DNA from: JBBIOI01 sp037443425
Lineage (GTDB): Bacteria; Desulfobacterota; BSN033; UBA1163
Assembly (NCBI GenBank): GCA_037443425.1
Contig: JBBIOI010000039.1
Coordinates: forward strand, 1 to 28,506
Length of the DNA: 28,506 nt
Direction of reading: 5' to 3'
The translations under genes were made by a program, and so were the position numbers. This document shows positions 7,437-16,296 of this stretch, one piece after another; positions within the stretch are counted from its first letter, which is position 1; each line of letters begins with the position of its first letter. The notes beneath the pieces were generated by a model. That model ran no database searches. It was given only the letters and a program-made list of their open reading frames with translations, and was not told the DNA's origin.

Positions 7437-8427
7437 TGGCATTCTCGTTGTAGATAAACCCGAGGGTATACCCTCTCTTGAAATAGTAAAGGAGTTAAAG
7501 CGCAGATTTAATATAAAAAAGGCAGGTCATATTGGCACCCTTGACCCTTTTGCTACAGGAGTGCTTCCTGTTGCAATAAATGAAGGAACAAAGTTGATCC
7601 CCTTTATTAAAGAGGAACCAAAAGATTATGAAGGGATAATGAAACTGGGAGAGGAGACAAATACAGGTGATAGAACAGGCAACGTGACCTCAAAAAAGAC
7701 ATTGGGTGACATCACAAAAGAAGATATAACTCGAGTCTTTAATTACTTTAAAGGCAGGGTCAAACAGATTCCCCCGATGTTTTCGGCTGTAAAAGTAGAT
7801 GGAAGACCCCTCTATAAACTTGCAAGAAAAGGTTTAGAGATAGATAGGCCAGAAAGGGAGATAGAAGTCTTCGATTTAAAAGTGTTAAAGATTGATCTAC
7901 CTTTAGTTAAATTTTATATTTCATGTTCAAAAGGGACATATATTAGAGTATTGGCTTCTGATATAGGTAGAAGGTTAGGGTCTGGTGCTCATCTTATAGG
8001 GCTCAGAAGGGTAAGGAGTGGTTTTTTCGATCTATCTAAGGCAGTTTCTTGGGAAAGGTTAATTCATATGGTAAAGTATGAAGACCTTTCCTCCCATCTC
8101 ATTTCCCTAAATGAATCATTATCCCATCTTTTCGAGGCAATTGGCGATGATGAAACGATACGAAAGGTTAAAAATGGACAGTGGTTGATGGAAAATGATA
8201 TCTCTAAGTTGAATATACCCAAGATTGAAGTTGGAAGTTTTATAAGATTGTGTTCGAAAGAGAAAGAACTGATAGCCATTTTAAGATCAGAGATAAAAAG
8301 GATAGAAGATAATGGATTGCAGTTAGTCTTACGTCCGGCAAGGATATTTAATTCTACGTCTAATCCATGCGTTCAACTCAATATCCATTCAAAGAGCGAC
8401 TGGAACGAGAGGATTACTTTAAATTAA
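7426..8427 (+). CDS. truB: tRNA pseudouridine-55 synthase TruB
   Basis: The 333-residue enzyme isomerises U55 in the T-loop of tRNAs to pseudouridine. The catalytic aspartate is D40 in GTLDPFATGVLPV. Other family blocks are KDYEGIMKLGEETNTGD, the PPMFSAVKVDGRPLYKLAR segment and CSKGTYIRVLASDIG. A short C-terminal PUA-like region ends the protein. The start at 7426 (MVFNGILVVDKPEG) is chosen because it matches the family N-terminus and follows a GAGGGGG ribosome-binding site. An in-frame codon at 7381 would add 15 residues read from within rbfA that do not look like TruB. Confidence 0.95.
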   Translation: MVFNGILVVDKPEGIPSLEIVKELKRRFNIKKAGHIGTLDPFATGVLPVAINEGTKLIPFIKEEPKDYEGIMKLGEETNTGDRTGNVTSKKTLGDITKEDITRVFNYFKGRVKQIPPMFSAVKVDGRPLYKLARKGLEIDRPEREIEVFDLKVLKIDLPLVKFYISCSKGTYIRVLASDIGRRLGSGAHLIGLRRVRSGFFDLSKAVSWERLIHMVKYEDLSSHLISLNESLSHLFEAIGDDETIRKVKNGQWLMENDISKLNIPKIEVGSFIRLCSKEKELIAILRSEIKRIEDNGLQLVLRPARIFNSTSNPCVQLNIHSKSDWNERITLN

Positions 8428-8451
8428 ATTAATAAATATAGGAGGAATTTC

Positions 8452-8721
8452 ATGGCATTAACTCAAGAAAGAAAAAAGGAAATCATTAACCAATTTAAGA
8501 CTCATGATAAGGATACAGGATCACCTGAGGTTCAGATCGCCATTTTAAGCGAAAGGATCCAATACCTTACAGAACATTTTAAAACTCACAAAAAAGATCA
8601 TCATTCCAGGAGGGGTCTTCTTAAATTAGTTGCGCAAAGAAGACGACTCCTCGATTACCTTAAAGATAATAATGTGGATAGATATAAGATGGTAGTCGAA
8701 AAGTTAGGGCTAAGAAGATGA
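8452..8721 (+). CDS. rpsO: 30S ribosomal protein S15
   Basis: Standard-length (89-residue) S15, a primary binder of 16S rRNA in the small-subunit platform. It shows the canonical segments TGSPEVQIAILSERIQYLTE and HKKDHHSRRGLLKLVAQRRR. AGGAGG lies just upstream of the ATG. It lies directly upstream of pnp, the conserved rpsO-pnp arrangement. Confidence 0.98.
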   Translation: MALTQERKKEIINQFKTHDKDTGSPEVQIAILSERIQYLTEHFKTHKKDHHSRRGLLKLVAQRRRLLDYLKDNNVDRYKMVVEKLGLRR

Positions 8722-8731
8722 TATTCATCTT
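8715..8731 (+). other. Small hairpin in the rpsO-pnp junction
   Basis: AAGATGA (8715-8721) and TCATCTT (8725-8731) form a seven-base stem around a three-base loop, with the rpsO stop codon inside the stem. In E. coli the rpsO-pnp junction carries a processed hairpin through which PNPase is autoregulated. This one is short and AT-rich, so it may only mark the position of such a site. Confidence 0.3.
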
Positions 8732-8755
8732 AATCAATAGGAGTAGATATAAACT

Positions 8756-10861
8756 ATGATACATAAAGTGCAGGTAGAGTTTGGAGGAAGACCCTTCTCC
8801 ATAGAAACAGGAAGGGTAGCAAGACAGGCCAATGGCTCTGTATTGGTTAGTTATGGAGAAACAGTAGTTTTAGTTACTGCTGTTTGCTCAGAGAATAAAA
8901 GAGAAGGACTCGATTTTATTCCGTTGACTGTGAATTATTTAGAGATGACATATGCTGCTGGAAAGATACCTGGAGGATTTTTTAAACGTGAAGGTAAACC
9001 AAGTGATCATGAAACCCTGATATCTCGATTTATAGACCGTCCACTGAGACCTTTATTCCCTAAGGGATTCCAGGATGAAATACAGATTATCGCTACGGTC
9101 CTTTCTGCAGATCAGGATAATGACCCCTCGATATTAGGAATGATTGGAGCATCTGCTGCCCTTAGTGTATCTGATATTCCATTTGGAGGGCCTATTGCGG
9201 GGGCAAAGGTAGGAAGAATTGATGGAGAGTTTGTTTTAAATCCTACCCTTGAAGAGCTCGAGATGAGTGATATTGATATTTTTGTGGCAGGAAGTGAAGA
9301 TGCTATTATTATGGTTGAAGGAAGTGCAAAAGAGGTATCAGAGAAAGAGATATTGGAGGCAATAATATTTGGTCATCAATCTTTAAAACCAGTAATAGAT
9401 ATTCAAAAGGAATTAAGAGCGATTAAGGGAGTCACGACACGAGAATATCATATCAGAAAAACGGATGAAAGCCTTTATGAAAAGATAAGGGCGCTTTGTG
9501 AGGAAAGACTAAAAGATGCATTCAGTATAAAAGAAAAGCTTAAGAGAAGGGAGTTTTTAGAAGAGACATTTCAATGGACCATGAAGGAGTTAGGGATTGA
9601 AGATGAGGCACTTCAAAAAGAATTGAGGCAGACATTTGAAGAGATCAATAGGAAAATAGTAAGAAATTTGATTTTAAAGAACAAGCAAAGGATTGATGGA
9701 AGAGCTCTTAATGAGATTCGACCCATCTCCTGTGAAGTTGGTATTTTACCAAGGACTCACGGCTCTGCGCTTTTCACACGCGGAGAGACTCAGGTCCTTG
9801 CCGTTGTTACATTTGGAACATCAGAAGATGAACAGAAGATAGATTCGCTTCTTGGCGAAACTTATAAATCATTTATGCTCCATTATAACTTCCCTCCATT
9901 TTGTACCGGAGAGGTTGCTCCTCTTAGGCCACCGAGTAGAAGAGAAATTGGTCATGGGGCATTAGCAGAGAGGGCTATATTGCCAGTGTTACCTCCAAAT
10001 GAAAAATTTCCATATACGATAAGGGTAGTATCAGAAGTCCTTGAATCGAACGGTTCATCATCAATGGCAACAGTTTGTGGCGCAAGTCTTTCTCTTATGG
10101 ATGCAGGCGTTCCCATTAAGTCTCCTGTTGCTGGAATCGCAATGGGATTGATTTTAGAAGATGGTGAGGTAGCGGTTCTATCAGACATTCTTGGAGATGA
10201 AGATCATTTTGGTGATATGGATTTTAAAGTTGCTGGTACAGCAAAAGGGATTACAGCGATTCAGATGGATATAAAAATAGATGGTGTGACAAAGGAGATA
10301 ATGGAACGTGTGCTTGAGCAAGCACGTGAGGGAAGACTTCATATCTTAGAGAAGATGAGAGAAACAATATCTGAACCAAGGAAAGACTTATCTCGACATG
10401 CACCTCGAATCGTTACAATCAATGTGAAACAAGATAAGATTCGAGATATTATAGGTCCAGGAGGGAAAACCATAAGAAGTATAATAGATCAGACAGGGGT
10501 GAAGATAGACATTGAGGATTCGGGATTGGTTAAATTGGCATCTCCCAATTATGAGTCCCTTGAAAAGGCAATAAATTTGATAAAGAAGATAACCCAGGAG
10601 GTCGAGGTTGGCAGTATCTATACCGGAAAGGTAAAAAAGATTCTTGGCTTCGGTGCAATCGTTGAAATATTTCCTGGTACGGACGGACTTATCCATATAT
10701 CTCAGTTAGCAGATAGTCGTGTTAAAGCAGTAAGTGACATATTAAAAGAAGGAGACGAAGTCGTTGTAAAGGTTATAGATATCGACCCGCAGGGGCGTAT
10801 TAGATTAAGCAGGAAGGCAGCTTTAAGAGAAATAAGAGGAACCGCCGAGAGGAAGGTATGA
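8756..10861 (+). CDS. pnp: Polyribonucleotide nucleotidyltransferase (PNPase)
   Basis: This 701-residue phosphorolytic 3'-5' exoribonuclease is a core component of mRNA decay. In order it has a first RNase PH-like core, an alpha-helical linker (about 245-320) and a second RNase PH core. A KH domain (about 555-615, with IRDIIGPGGKTIRSII) and an S1 domain (about 620-690, with GKVKKILGFGAIVEI) follow. The catalytic metal ligands D483 and D489 lie in GDEDHFGDMDFKVAGT and correspond to E. coli D486/D492. The length is normal. GGAG lies about 12 bases before ATG. The stop overlaps the next gene by four bases (ATGA). Confidence 0.98.
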   Translation: MIHKVQVEFGGRPFSIETGRVARQANGSVLVSYGETVVLVTAVCSENKREGLDFIPLTVNYLEMTYAAGKIPGGFFKREGKPSDHETLISRFIDRPLRPLFPKGFQDEIQIIATVLSADQDNDPSILGMIGASAALSVSDIPFGGPIAGAKVGRIDGEFVLNPTLEELEMSDIDIFVAGSEDAIIMVEGSAKEVSEKEILEAIIFGHQSLKPVIDIQKELRAIKGVTTREYHIRKTDESLYEKIRALCEERLKDAFSIKEKLKRREFLEETFQWTMKELGIEDEALQKELRQTFEEINRKIVRNLILKNKQRIDGRALNEIRPISCEVGILPRTHGSALFTRGETQVLAVVTFGTSEDEQKIDSLLGETYKSFMLHYNFPPFCTGEVAPLRPPSRREIGHGALAERAILPVLPPNEKFPYTIRVVSEVLESNGSSSMATVCGASLSLMDAGVPIKSPVAGIAMGLILEDGEVAVLSDILGDEDHFGDMDFKVAGTAKGITAIQMDIKIDGVTKEIMERVLEQAREGRLHILEKMRETISEPRKDLSRHAPRIVTINVKQDKIRDIIGPGGKTIRSIIDQTGVKIDIEDSGLVKLASPNYESLEKAINLIKKITQEVEVGSIYTGKVKKILGFGAIVEIFPGTDGLIHISQLADSRVKAVSDILKEGDEVVVKVIDIDPQGRIRLSRKAALREIRGTAERKV

Positions 10862-12183
10862 TGGAGCGTCATAGAAAAACCTCTAACAATACAAAACATG
10901 AGATATGGACAGGAAAGAGATCAAGATATCAAAAGACAGTTTTGGACAATGGTATTAGAGTTATTACAGAAGAGATCCCTTACCTAAAATCTGTTTCGAT
11001 TGGGGTCTGGGTCAATACGGGTTCTCGAGATGAGAAGCCAGAGGAAAATGGGATATCCCACTTCATCGAGCATCTACTTTTTAAAGGGACAGAAAGAAGG
11101 ACCGCCTATGACATTGCCCGGGAGATAGATTCAGTTGGTGGTACCTTAAATGCCTTCACAGGAAGGGAGTATACGTGTTTTTATGCAAAGGTTATTGATA
11201 AGAATCTGTCTTTAGCAATTGATCTACTCTCGGATATCTTTCTTCATCCAAAGATGGATACAAGGGATGTTGAAAGAGAGAGGATGGTAATACTTCAAGA
11301 GATTAAAACTGTAGAAGATACACCTGATGATTATATCCATGATCTTTTTAGCCGAGAATGCTTTGGAGATCATCCTCTTGGATACCCAATTTTTGGAACA
11401 TCAGAACTTGTCCAATCCTTTAATCGAGATCAGATATATAAGTATTTTAAAGAGAATTATCAACCCAATCGAATAATCATATGCGCTGCTGGAAGCCTTG
11501 ATCATCAAGAGATTGTTCGTGCGATTGACGAAACCTTTGGTAAGCTTCCTTGTGAAAATAGTTTAAGGGAAAGGATAAAACCAAATGCCATATCTTCAAC
11601 TAATATATGGTCTCGAGATCTGGAACAAGTACATTTTTGTTTAGGGACAAAGGGACTTCAATATAATCATTCACTAAGATTTACCTCTTATGTATTGAAT
11701 GCAATCCTTGGAGGGGGAATAAGTTCAAGACTTTTCCAAGAGATAAGAGAGAATAGAGGGCTTGCCTATTCTGTCTACTCCTATCTACCTGCATACATAG
11801 ATACGGGATTGGTTGTTGTATATGCGGGGACAAGTGAATCATCTTGCAAAGAGGTTATTGAGCTAATATTGAAGGAATTTAAAAGATTAAAGGATAACCC
11901 TCTCAGGGATGGTGAACTTGAAACGGCCAAAGAGCAACTCAAAGGAAATCTCCTTTTAAGTCTTGAAAATTCTGATAATTTAATGACACGACTGGCAAAG
12001 AATGAAATCTATTTTGAGTCCTATCTCCCAATAGAGAAGATACTTAATAGCATTGATGAGGTTTGTGAAGAAAATGTGAGGGAACTGGCTCGAGAGATAT
12101 TTGATGAAAGATTCTTCTGCCTGACGATTTTAGGTCCAATGAATGGAAATGAAATAGATAGCTCTATCCTAAAACTTGATTAA
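10858..12183 (+). CDS. M16-family zinc metalloprotease
   Basis: This 441-residue peptidase belongs to the pitrilysin/mitochondrial-processing-peptidase-like (M16B) family. The inverted zinc motif is H68-F-I-E71-H72, with the third ligand at E148 (LQEI), 76 residues after H72 as expected. The R/Y-containing GGGISSRLFQEIRENRGLAYSV block of the C-terminal half is also present. No signal peptide is seen, so a cytoplasmic location is likely. The pnp-M16-dut order is common in bacteria, but the physiological substrate is unknown. Translation is probably coupled to pnp through the ATGA overlap. A second ATG follows immediately, so the true start could be 10861. Confidence 0.93.
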   Translation: MMERHRKTSNNTKHEIWTGKRSRYQKTVLDNGIRVITEEIPYLKSVSIGVWVNTGSRDEKPEENGISHFIEHLLFKGTERRTAYDIAREIDSVGGTLNAFTGREYTCFYAKVIDKNLSLAIDLLSDIFLHPKMDTRDVERERMVILQEIKTVEDTPDDYIHDLFSRECFGDHPLGYPIFGTSELVQSFNRDQIYKYFKENYQPNRIIICAAGSLDHQEIVRAIDETFGKLPCENSLRERIKPNAISSTNIWSRDLEQVHFCLGTKGLQYNHSLRFTSYVLNAILGGGISSRLFQEIRENRGLAYSVYSYLPAYIDTGLVVVYAGTSESSCKEVIELILKEFKRLKDNPLRDGELETAKEQLKGNLLLSLENSDNLMTRLAKNEIYFESYLPIEKILNSIDEVCEENVRELAREIFDERFFCLTILGPMNGNEIDSSILKLD

Positions 12184-12189
12184 AGCATT

Positions 12190-12630
12190 ATGAAGCTTTA
12201 CGTAAAGAGGTTTAAGAAAGGTTTCCAAGCTTATTTGCCACAGTATATGACTGAAGGGGCATCAGGTATGGATTTATATGCTTGCCTTGAGCAGGATGTA
12301 GTTATCATGCCAGGCGAAAGGAGCCTCATCCCAACAGGGATATCTATTGCCATTCCAGAGGGATTTGAGGGACAGATAAGGGCGCGTAGCGGATTGGCAA
12401 TTAAAAACGGGATTGGTGTTCTAAACGGACCAGGGACGATAGATTCAGACTACCGTGGTGAAATATGTGTGATATTAATCAACTTAGGTAATGAGCCATT
12501 TACAGTGAGAAATGGTGATAGGATTGCCCAATTAGTGATTAGTAAAGTATTTCGGCCAATTATTGAAGAAGTAGATGATTTGCCCCCGAGCCAAAGACAG
12601 GATGGAGGATTTGGGCATACAGGGGTTTAA
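12190..12630 (+). CDS. dut: Deoxyuridine 5'-triphosphate nucleotidohydrolase (dUTPase)
   Basis: The 146-residue trimeric-type dUTPase converts dUTP to dUMP and pyrophosphate, keeping uracil out of DNA and supplying dTMP synthesis. All five family motifs are present: ASGMDLYA, PTGISIAIPEG, RSGLAIKNGIGVLNGPG followed by TIDSDYRGEI, GDRIAQLVI and RQDGGFGHTG. It starts six bases after the M16 protease gene and is the last gene before a clear terminator. A family 4 uracil-DNA glycosylase with a related genome-protection role is encoded about 5.3 kb downstream. Confidence 0.97.
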   Translation: MKLYVKRFKKGFQAYLPQYMTEGASGMDLYACLEQDVVIMPGERSLIPTGISIAIPEGFEGQIRARSGLAIKNGIGVLNGPGTIDSDYRGEICVILINLGNEPFTVRNGDRIAQLVISKVFRPIIEEVDDLPPSQRQDGGFGHTGV

Positions 12631-12712
12631 AGGAAAGGGTTCTTTTTAAAAGAGTAAAGATTGATTTTGTGAAAAAAGTATTTAGATAGAAAATTCTGAG
12701 TAAATTTTTAAA

Positions 12713-12739
12713 AGGGCAGAGGTTAAACCTCTGCTTTTT
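12713..12739 (+). terminator. Intrinsic terminator after dut
   Basis: GCAGAGGT (12716-12723) and ACCTCTGC (12727-12734) form a perfect eight-base stem with a three-base loop. G-T and A-T pairs extend the stem, and a T-run follows (12735-12739). It closes the rimP-to-dut operon. Its end is only 14 bases before the start codon of the Xer recombinase gene. Confidence 0.85.
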
Positions 12740-12753
12740 GTTTAATTGAACTT

Positions 12754-13641
12754 ATGGAGAAATGGATCGATCAATTCTTACACTATATTATCGTTGAAAA
12801 AGGTCTATCCAAAAACACTATTGAGGCATATGGTCATGATTTAAATAGGTTTTTAAACTACTTAACCGCTCATGGTATTGATGATGTTTCAAATATTGGA
12901 AAATATGATATCAGGTCATTTCTGGTTTATCTAAAAAGGAGCAGACTCTCAATAAAAAGCATAGTAAGAAATCTTGTGTCAATACGAGTTTTCTTCCGTT
13001 TTTTGGTTCAAGAGGGAGTACTCGAAAGAAATCCTGCTGAAGAACTTGATTCTCCAAAGATTGATAGGACACTACCGGAAATCCTTACATTAAAAGAGAT
13101 AGAGCTATTATTGAACCAGCCCAATACTGAGACCATGTTAGGGATAAGAGATCGGGCAATGCTCGAGATGCTTTATGCAACCGGGATGAGGGTTTCAGAA
13201 TTGACAAGGATTTCTATTGATCAGGTTAATCTCGAAGGAGGATATGTTGTCCTTTTTGGAAAGGGCTCAAAAGAGAGGATAGTTCCACTTGGTAAAGAGG
13301 CGATTAGATGGTTAGAATTATATTTAAGGGATGTGCGTAAAAGGTTTGATAAGAAGAAAGAGAGTAGGTTCCTTTTCCTCAGTCAATGGGGGAAAGAGAT
13401 GAGTCGTCAACAATTCTGGAAGAATCTAAAGGAGTACGGCAGAAGGGCTGGGATTCAGAAAAGGATTACACCACATCTTCTGCGTCATTCCTTTGCAAGT
13501 CATCTGTTGGAAAGAGGTGCAGATTTAAGATCTGTTCAGATGATGTTAGGCCATGTTGATATTTCAACAACACAGATCTATACACACGTTAGTGGAGAGA
13601 GATTAAAACAAGTTCATAAACGTTATCATCCAAGGGGATAG
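12754..13641 (+). CDS. xerD: XerD-like tyrosine site-specific recombinase
   Basis: This 295-residue recombinase is of the size and composition of chromosomal XerC/XerD, which resolve chromosome dimers at dif. The N-terminal SAM-like core-binding domain covers about residues 1-85. The catalytic set is R146 (ATGMRVSEL), K170 or K173 (GKGSKER), H241 and R244 (HLLRHSFASHLLERG), H267 (LGHVD) and Y276 (TQIYTHVS). Sequence flavour favours XerD, but XerC cannot be excluded. It is not a phage integrase: length and location among housekeeping genes argue against that. No clear ribosome-binding site precedes the ATG because a terminator fills the upstream DNA. Confidence 0.88.
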   Translation: MEKWIDQFLHYIIVEKGLSKNTIEAYGHDLNRFLNYLTAHGIDDVSNIGKYDIRSFLVYLKRSRLSIKSIVRNLVSIRVFFRFLVQEGVLERNPAEELDSPKIDRTLPEILTLKEIELLLNQPNTETMLGIRDRAMLEMLYATGMRVSELTRISIDQVNLEGGYVVLFGKGSKERIVPLGKEAIRWLELYLRDVRKRFDKKKESRFLFLSQWGKEMSRQQFWKNLKEYGRRAGIQKRITPHLLRHSFASHLLERGADLRSVQMMLGHVDISTTQIYTHVSGERLKQVHKRYHPRG

Positions 13642-13647
13642 GTCTGG

Positions 13648-16296
13648 ATGGAAGTGATTACTACCCATATAAATGCAGATTTCGATTCGCTTGCATCAAT
13701 GATTGCTGCAAAGAAACTTTATCCTGATGCGGTCCTTGTATTTCCTGGGTCTCAAGAAAGAAGTTTAAGAGAATTTTTTATTCATTCTACGCTTTATGCA
13801 CTTGAAATTGAAAGATTAAAAAACATCGATCTCCAGAAGATTAAAAGACTTATCCTTGTAGACACCCGGCAAAAAAACAGGATCGGTAAGTTTGCAGATA
13901 TTATCTCTAAGCCTGATATTGAAATACATATTTATGATCATCATCCTCCCTCCTCCGACGATATACATGGTTCCGTAGAGGTTATTTCCGAGGTAGGTGC
14001 AACTGTAACTATTATTCTTGATGTTCTGAAGAAGAAACAGATTGAAATTACCCCTGACGAGGCCACATTAATGATGCTTGGAATATACGAGGATACAGGA
14101 AATCTCACTTATCCATCGACACGAGAAGAAGACTTTTATGCTGCAGGTTATCTAATGAAGAAGGGGGCAAATATTAATATAATTTCAAATATAATTACAA
14201 GGGAATTAACATCAGAGCAAGTCTTTCTTCTTAATGATTTGATACAATCTGCAACTCGATATAATATAAATGGAATTGATATCGTAATTGCCCAGGCCTC
14301 GGTTGATCATTATATAGGAGACATAGCCATATTGGTTCATAAGTTAAAGGATATGGAGAATCTGGATGTCCTTTTTGTCTTAGTTAGAATGGAGGATCGT
14401 CTCTATCTTATTGGTAGAAGTAGAATTGAAGAGGTAAATGTGTCAGAGGTTGCCGCAGAATTTGGAGGTGGAGGCCATCCTACTGCAGCATCTGCAACAG
14501 TTAAAGGAATGACACTTTTAGAGGCGCAGGGAAAATTGTTAAAGGTATTACATGAGATTGTAAGGCCAAGAAAGCTGGCAAAAGATGTCATGGTTTATCC
14601 TGTAAAGACCATAGAACCTGAGCGTACACTTGAAGAGGCCAAAGAGGTGATGACACGCTATAATCTGAATTTCTTACCAGTTATTCAAGATGAAAAGGTA
14701 ATTGGCCTTATATCTAAACAAGTTGTTGAGAAGGGAATTTATCATGGATTAAATGAATCGCATGTTAAAGAATATATGAGCACTGAATTTTCAGTTGTTT
14801 CGCCTGATACCCCATTTTCGAAGATTCAGGAGCTTGTTATAGGTCATAATCAAAATTTTTTGCCTGTCCTTAAAAAGGATAAGTTAGTAGGGGTTATAAC
14901 ACTGAGAGATGTAATGCGAGTATTACAGGAAGAGATGCAAAAAGGCGTAGATGGGAAATCGTCATCAGATAGTCAGCCCCTTTACGCTCGAAAAAAGATG
15001 ATAACAAGATTGATTAGGGAGCACTTTCCTGAAAGAATTCAGAATCTCCTTTTAGAATTTGGAAAGATAGGAGATGAACTCGGTTATTCTGTTTACGCTG
15101 TTGGTGGATTCGTAAGGGATCTTATCATGAGGGTTGATAATTTTGATATGGATATTGTAATAGAAGGGGACGGTATTCATTTTGCAGAGGTATTCGGGCA
15201 GAGGTTTACATGTAGGATTAGAGCTCATAAAAAATATGGTACTGCAATTATTATATTTCCTGATGGACTTAAGGTTGATGTAGCTACTGCTCGGCTTGAG
15301 GTCTACGAGTCTCCTGCTGCATTACCCACTGTTGAGAAAGGCTCAATCAGAATGGATCTTTATCGAAGGGACTTTACCATAAATACCTTGGCAATTAAGC
15401 TTAATCCCAGCTCATTTGGGGAATTAATAGATTTTTTTGGAGGGATGAGGGATATTAAGGATAAGGTAATTCGTGTCCTCCATAATCTTTCTTTTGTTGA
15501 AGATCCTACCAGGATGTTCAGGGCAATTCGTTTTGAACAGAGGTTTGGATTTCAGATTGCAAAACATACCCAGAATCTTATGAAAAATGCTGTTAGAATG
15601 GGATTTTTAGAGCGTCTTTCGGGCAGAAGAATCTTTTCTGAAATCGTTCTCATATTAGAAGAGGAATTTCCACTACCTGCGCTTAAGCGCATGAAAGATT
15701 TTAATTTATTACCAGTATTGCATCCAAAAATTAAGTTTGATAAGGAGGTTGAGTCACTTTTTGAGCAGATTCATCATGTCATTTCTTGGTTTGACCTTCT
15801 TTTCTTAAAAGAGAAGTATAATCGCTGGATCATCTATTTTTGGGGGCTTTTAGATTCATTGAAAAAAGAGGAGATTGAAGAGGTATGCAAACGTTTAGAT
15901 TTGAACGAGAAGATTCAAAGAAGGCTAATAGAAGGTAAATATCAAGCTGAGCAAGCCCTTTTAAGGATATTCTACTGGATAAATTCAGGTGTAAATCCAA
16001 AAAGATCTGAAATCTATGAACTCCTTCATACCCTTTCAACAGAAACTATACTTTTTATGATGGCAAAAACTACCCAGAATGAGACACGACGTTTTATCTC
16101 ACTTTACTTTACCCAATTAAAAGATATGAAACCGCTACTAAAAGGATCGGATTTGATTGAGATGGGGATCAAGCCAGGTCCAGTTATTAAAAAGATCCTA
16201 AATGAACTACTTATAGCAAGATTGGATGAAAAAGTAATTACAAGAGAAGATGAACTTAGATATATTTCAGAAGATAAATGGAGTGAATATGTTTGA
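13648..16296 (+). CDS. DHH phosphoesterase / CBS pair / tRNA nucleotidyltransferase fusion
   Basis: This 882-residue three-part fusion is known in Desulfobacterota and Aquificae as the A-adding or CCA-type enzyme. The DHH/DHHA1 phosphoesterase covers about residues 1-305: NADFD with D11 and D13, D97-H98-H99, and GGGGHPTAAS. A CBS-domain pair follows (about 312-432), usually an adenine-nucleotide sensor. A class II poly(A)/tRNA nucleotidyltransferase head has V485-G-G-F-V-R-D491, metal ligands D500 and D502, YRRDFTIN from 572 and an EDPTR template-type motif. An RNA-binding tail is at the end. It probably repairs or completes tRNA 3' CCA ends; whether it adds A only or CCA cannot be read safely. 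It starts six bases after xerD and overlaps scpA. Confidence 0.92.
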   Translation: MEVITTHINADFDSLASMIAAKKLYPDAVLVFPGSQERSLREFFIHSTLYALEIERLKNIDLQKIKRLILVDTRQKNRIGKFADIISKPDIEIHIYDHHPPSSDDIHGSVEVISEVGATVTIILDVLKKKQIEITPDEATLMMLGIYEDTGNLTYPSTREEDFYAAGYLMKKGANINIISNIITRELTSEQVFLLNDLIQSATRYNINGIDIVIAQASVDHYIGDIAILVHKLKDMENLDVLFVLVRMEDRLYLIGRSRIEEVNVSEVAAEFGGGGHPTAASATVKGMTLLEAQGKLLKVLHEIVRPRKLAKDVMVYPVKTIEPERTLEEAKEVMTRYNLNFLPVIQDEKVIGLISKQVVEKGIYHGLNESHVKEYMSTEFSVVSPDTPFSKIQELVIGHNQNFLPVLKKDKLVGVITLRDVMRVLQEEMQKGVDGKSSSDSQPLYARKKMITRLIREHFPERIQNLLLEFGKIGDELGYSVYAVGGFVRDLIMRVDNFDMDIVIEGDGIHFAEVFGQRFTCRIRAHKKYGTAIIIFPDGLKVDVATARLEVYESPAALPTVEKGSIRMDLYRRDFTINTLAIKLNPSSFGELIDFFGGMRDIKDKVIRVLHNLSFVEDPTRMFRAIRFEQRFGFQIAKHTQNLMKNAVRMGFLERLSGRRIFSEIVLILEEEFPLPALKRMKDFNLLPVLHPKIKFDKEVESLFEQIHHVISWFDLLFLKEKYNRWIIYFWGLLDSLKKEEIEEVCKRLDLNEKIQRRLIEGKYQAEQALLRIFYWINSGVNPKRSEIYELLHTLSTETILFMMAKTTQNETRRFISLYFTQLKDMKPLLKGSDLIEMGIKPGPVIKKILNELLIARLDEKVITREDELRYISEDKWSEYV

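Noticed and set aside
12754..13641. Tyrosine recombinase as a sign of an integrated element
   Set aside because: Size, domain layout and location in a housekeeping cluster match chromosomal XerC/XerD; no attachment-site duplication, excisionase or cargo is visible.
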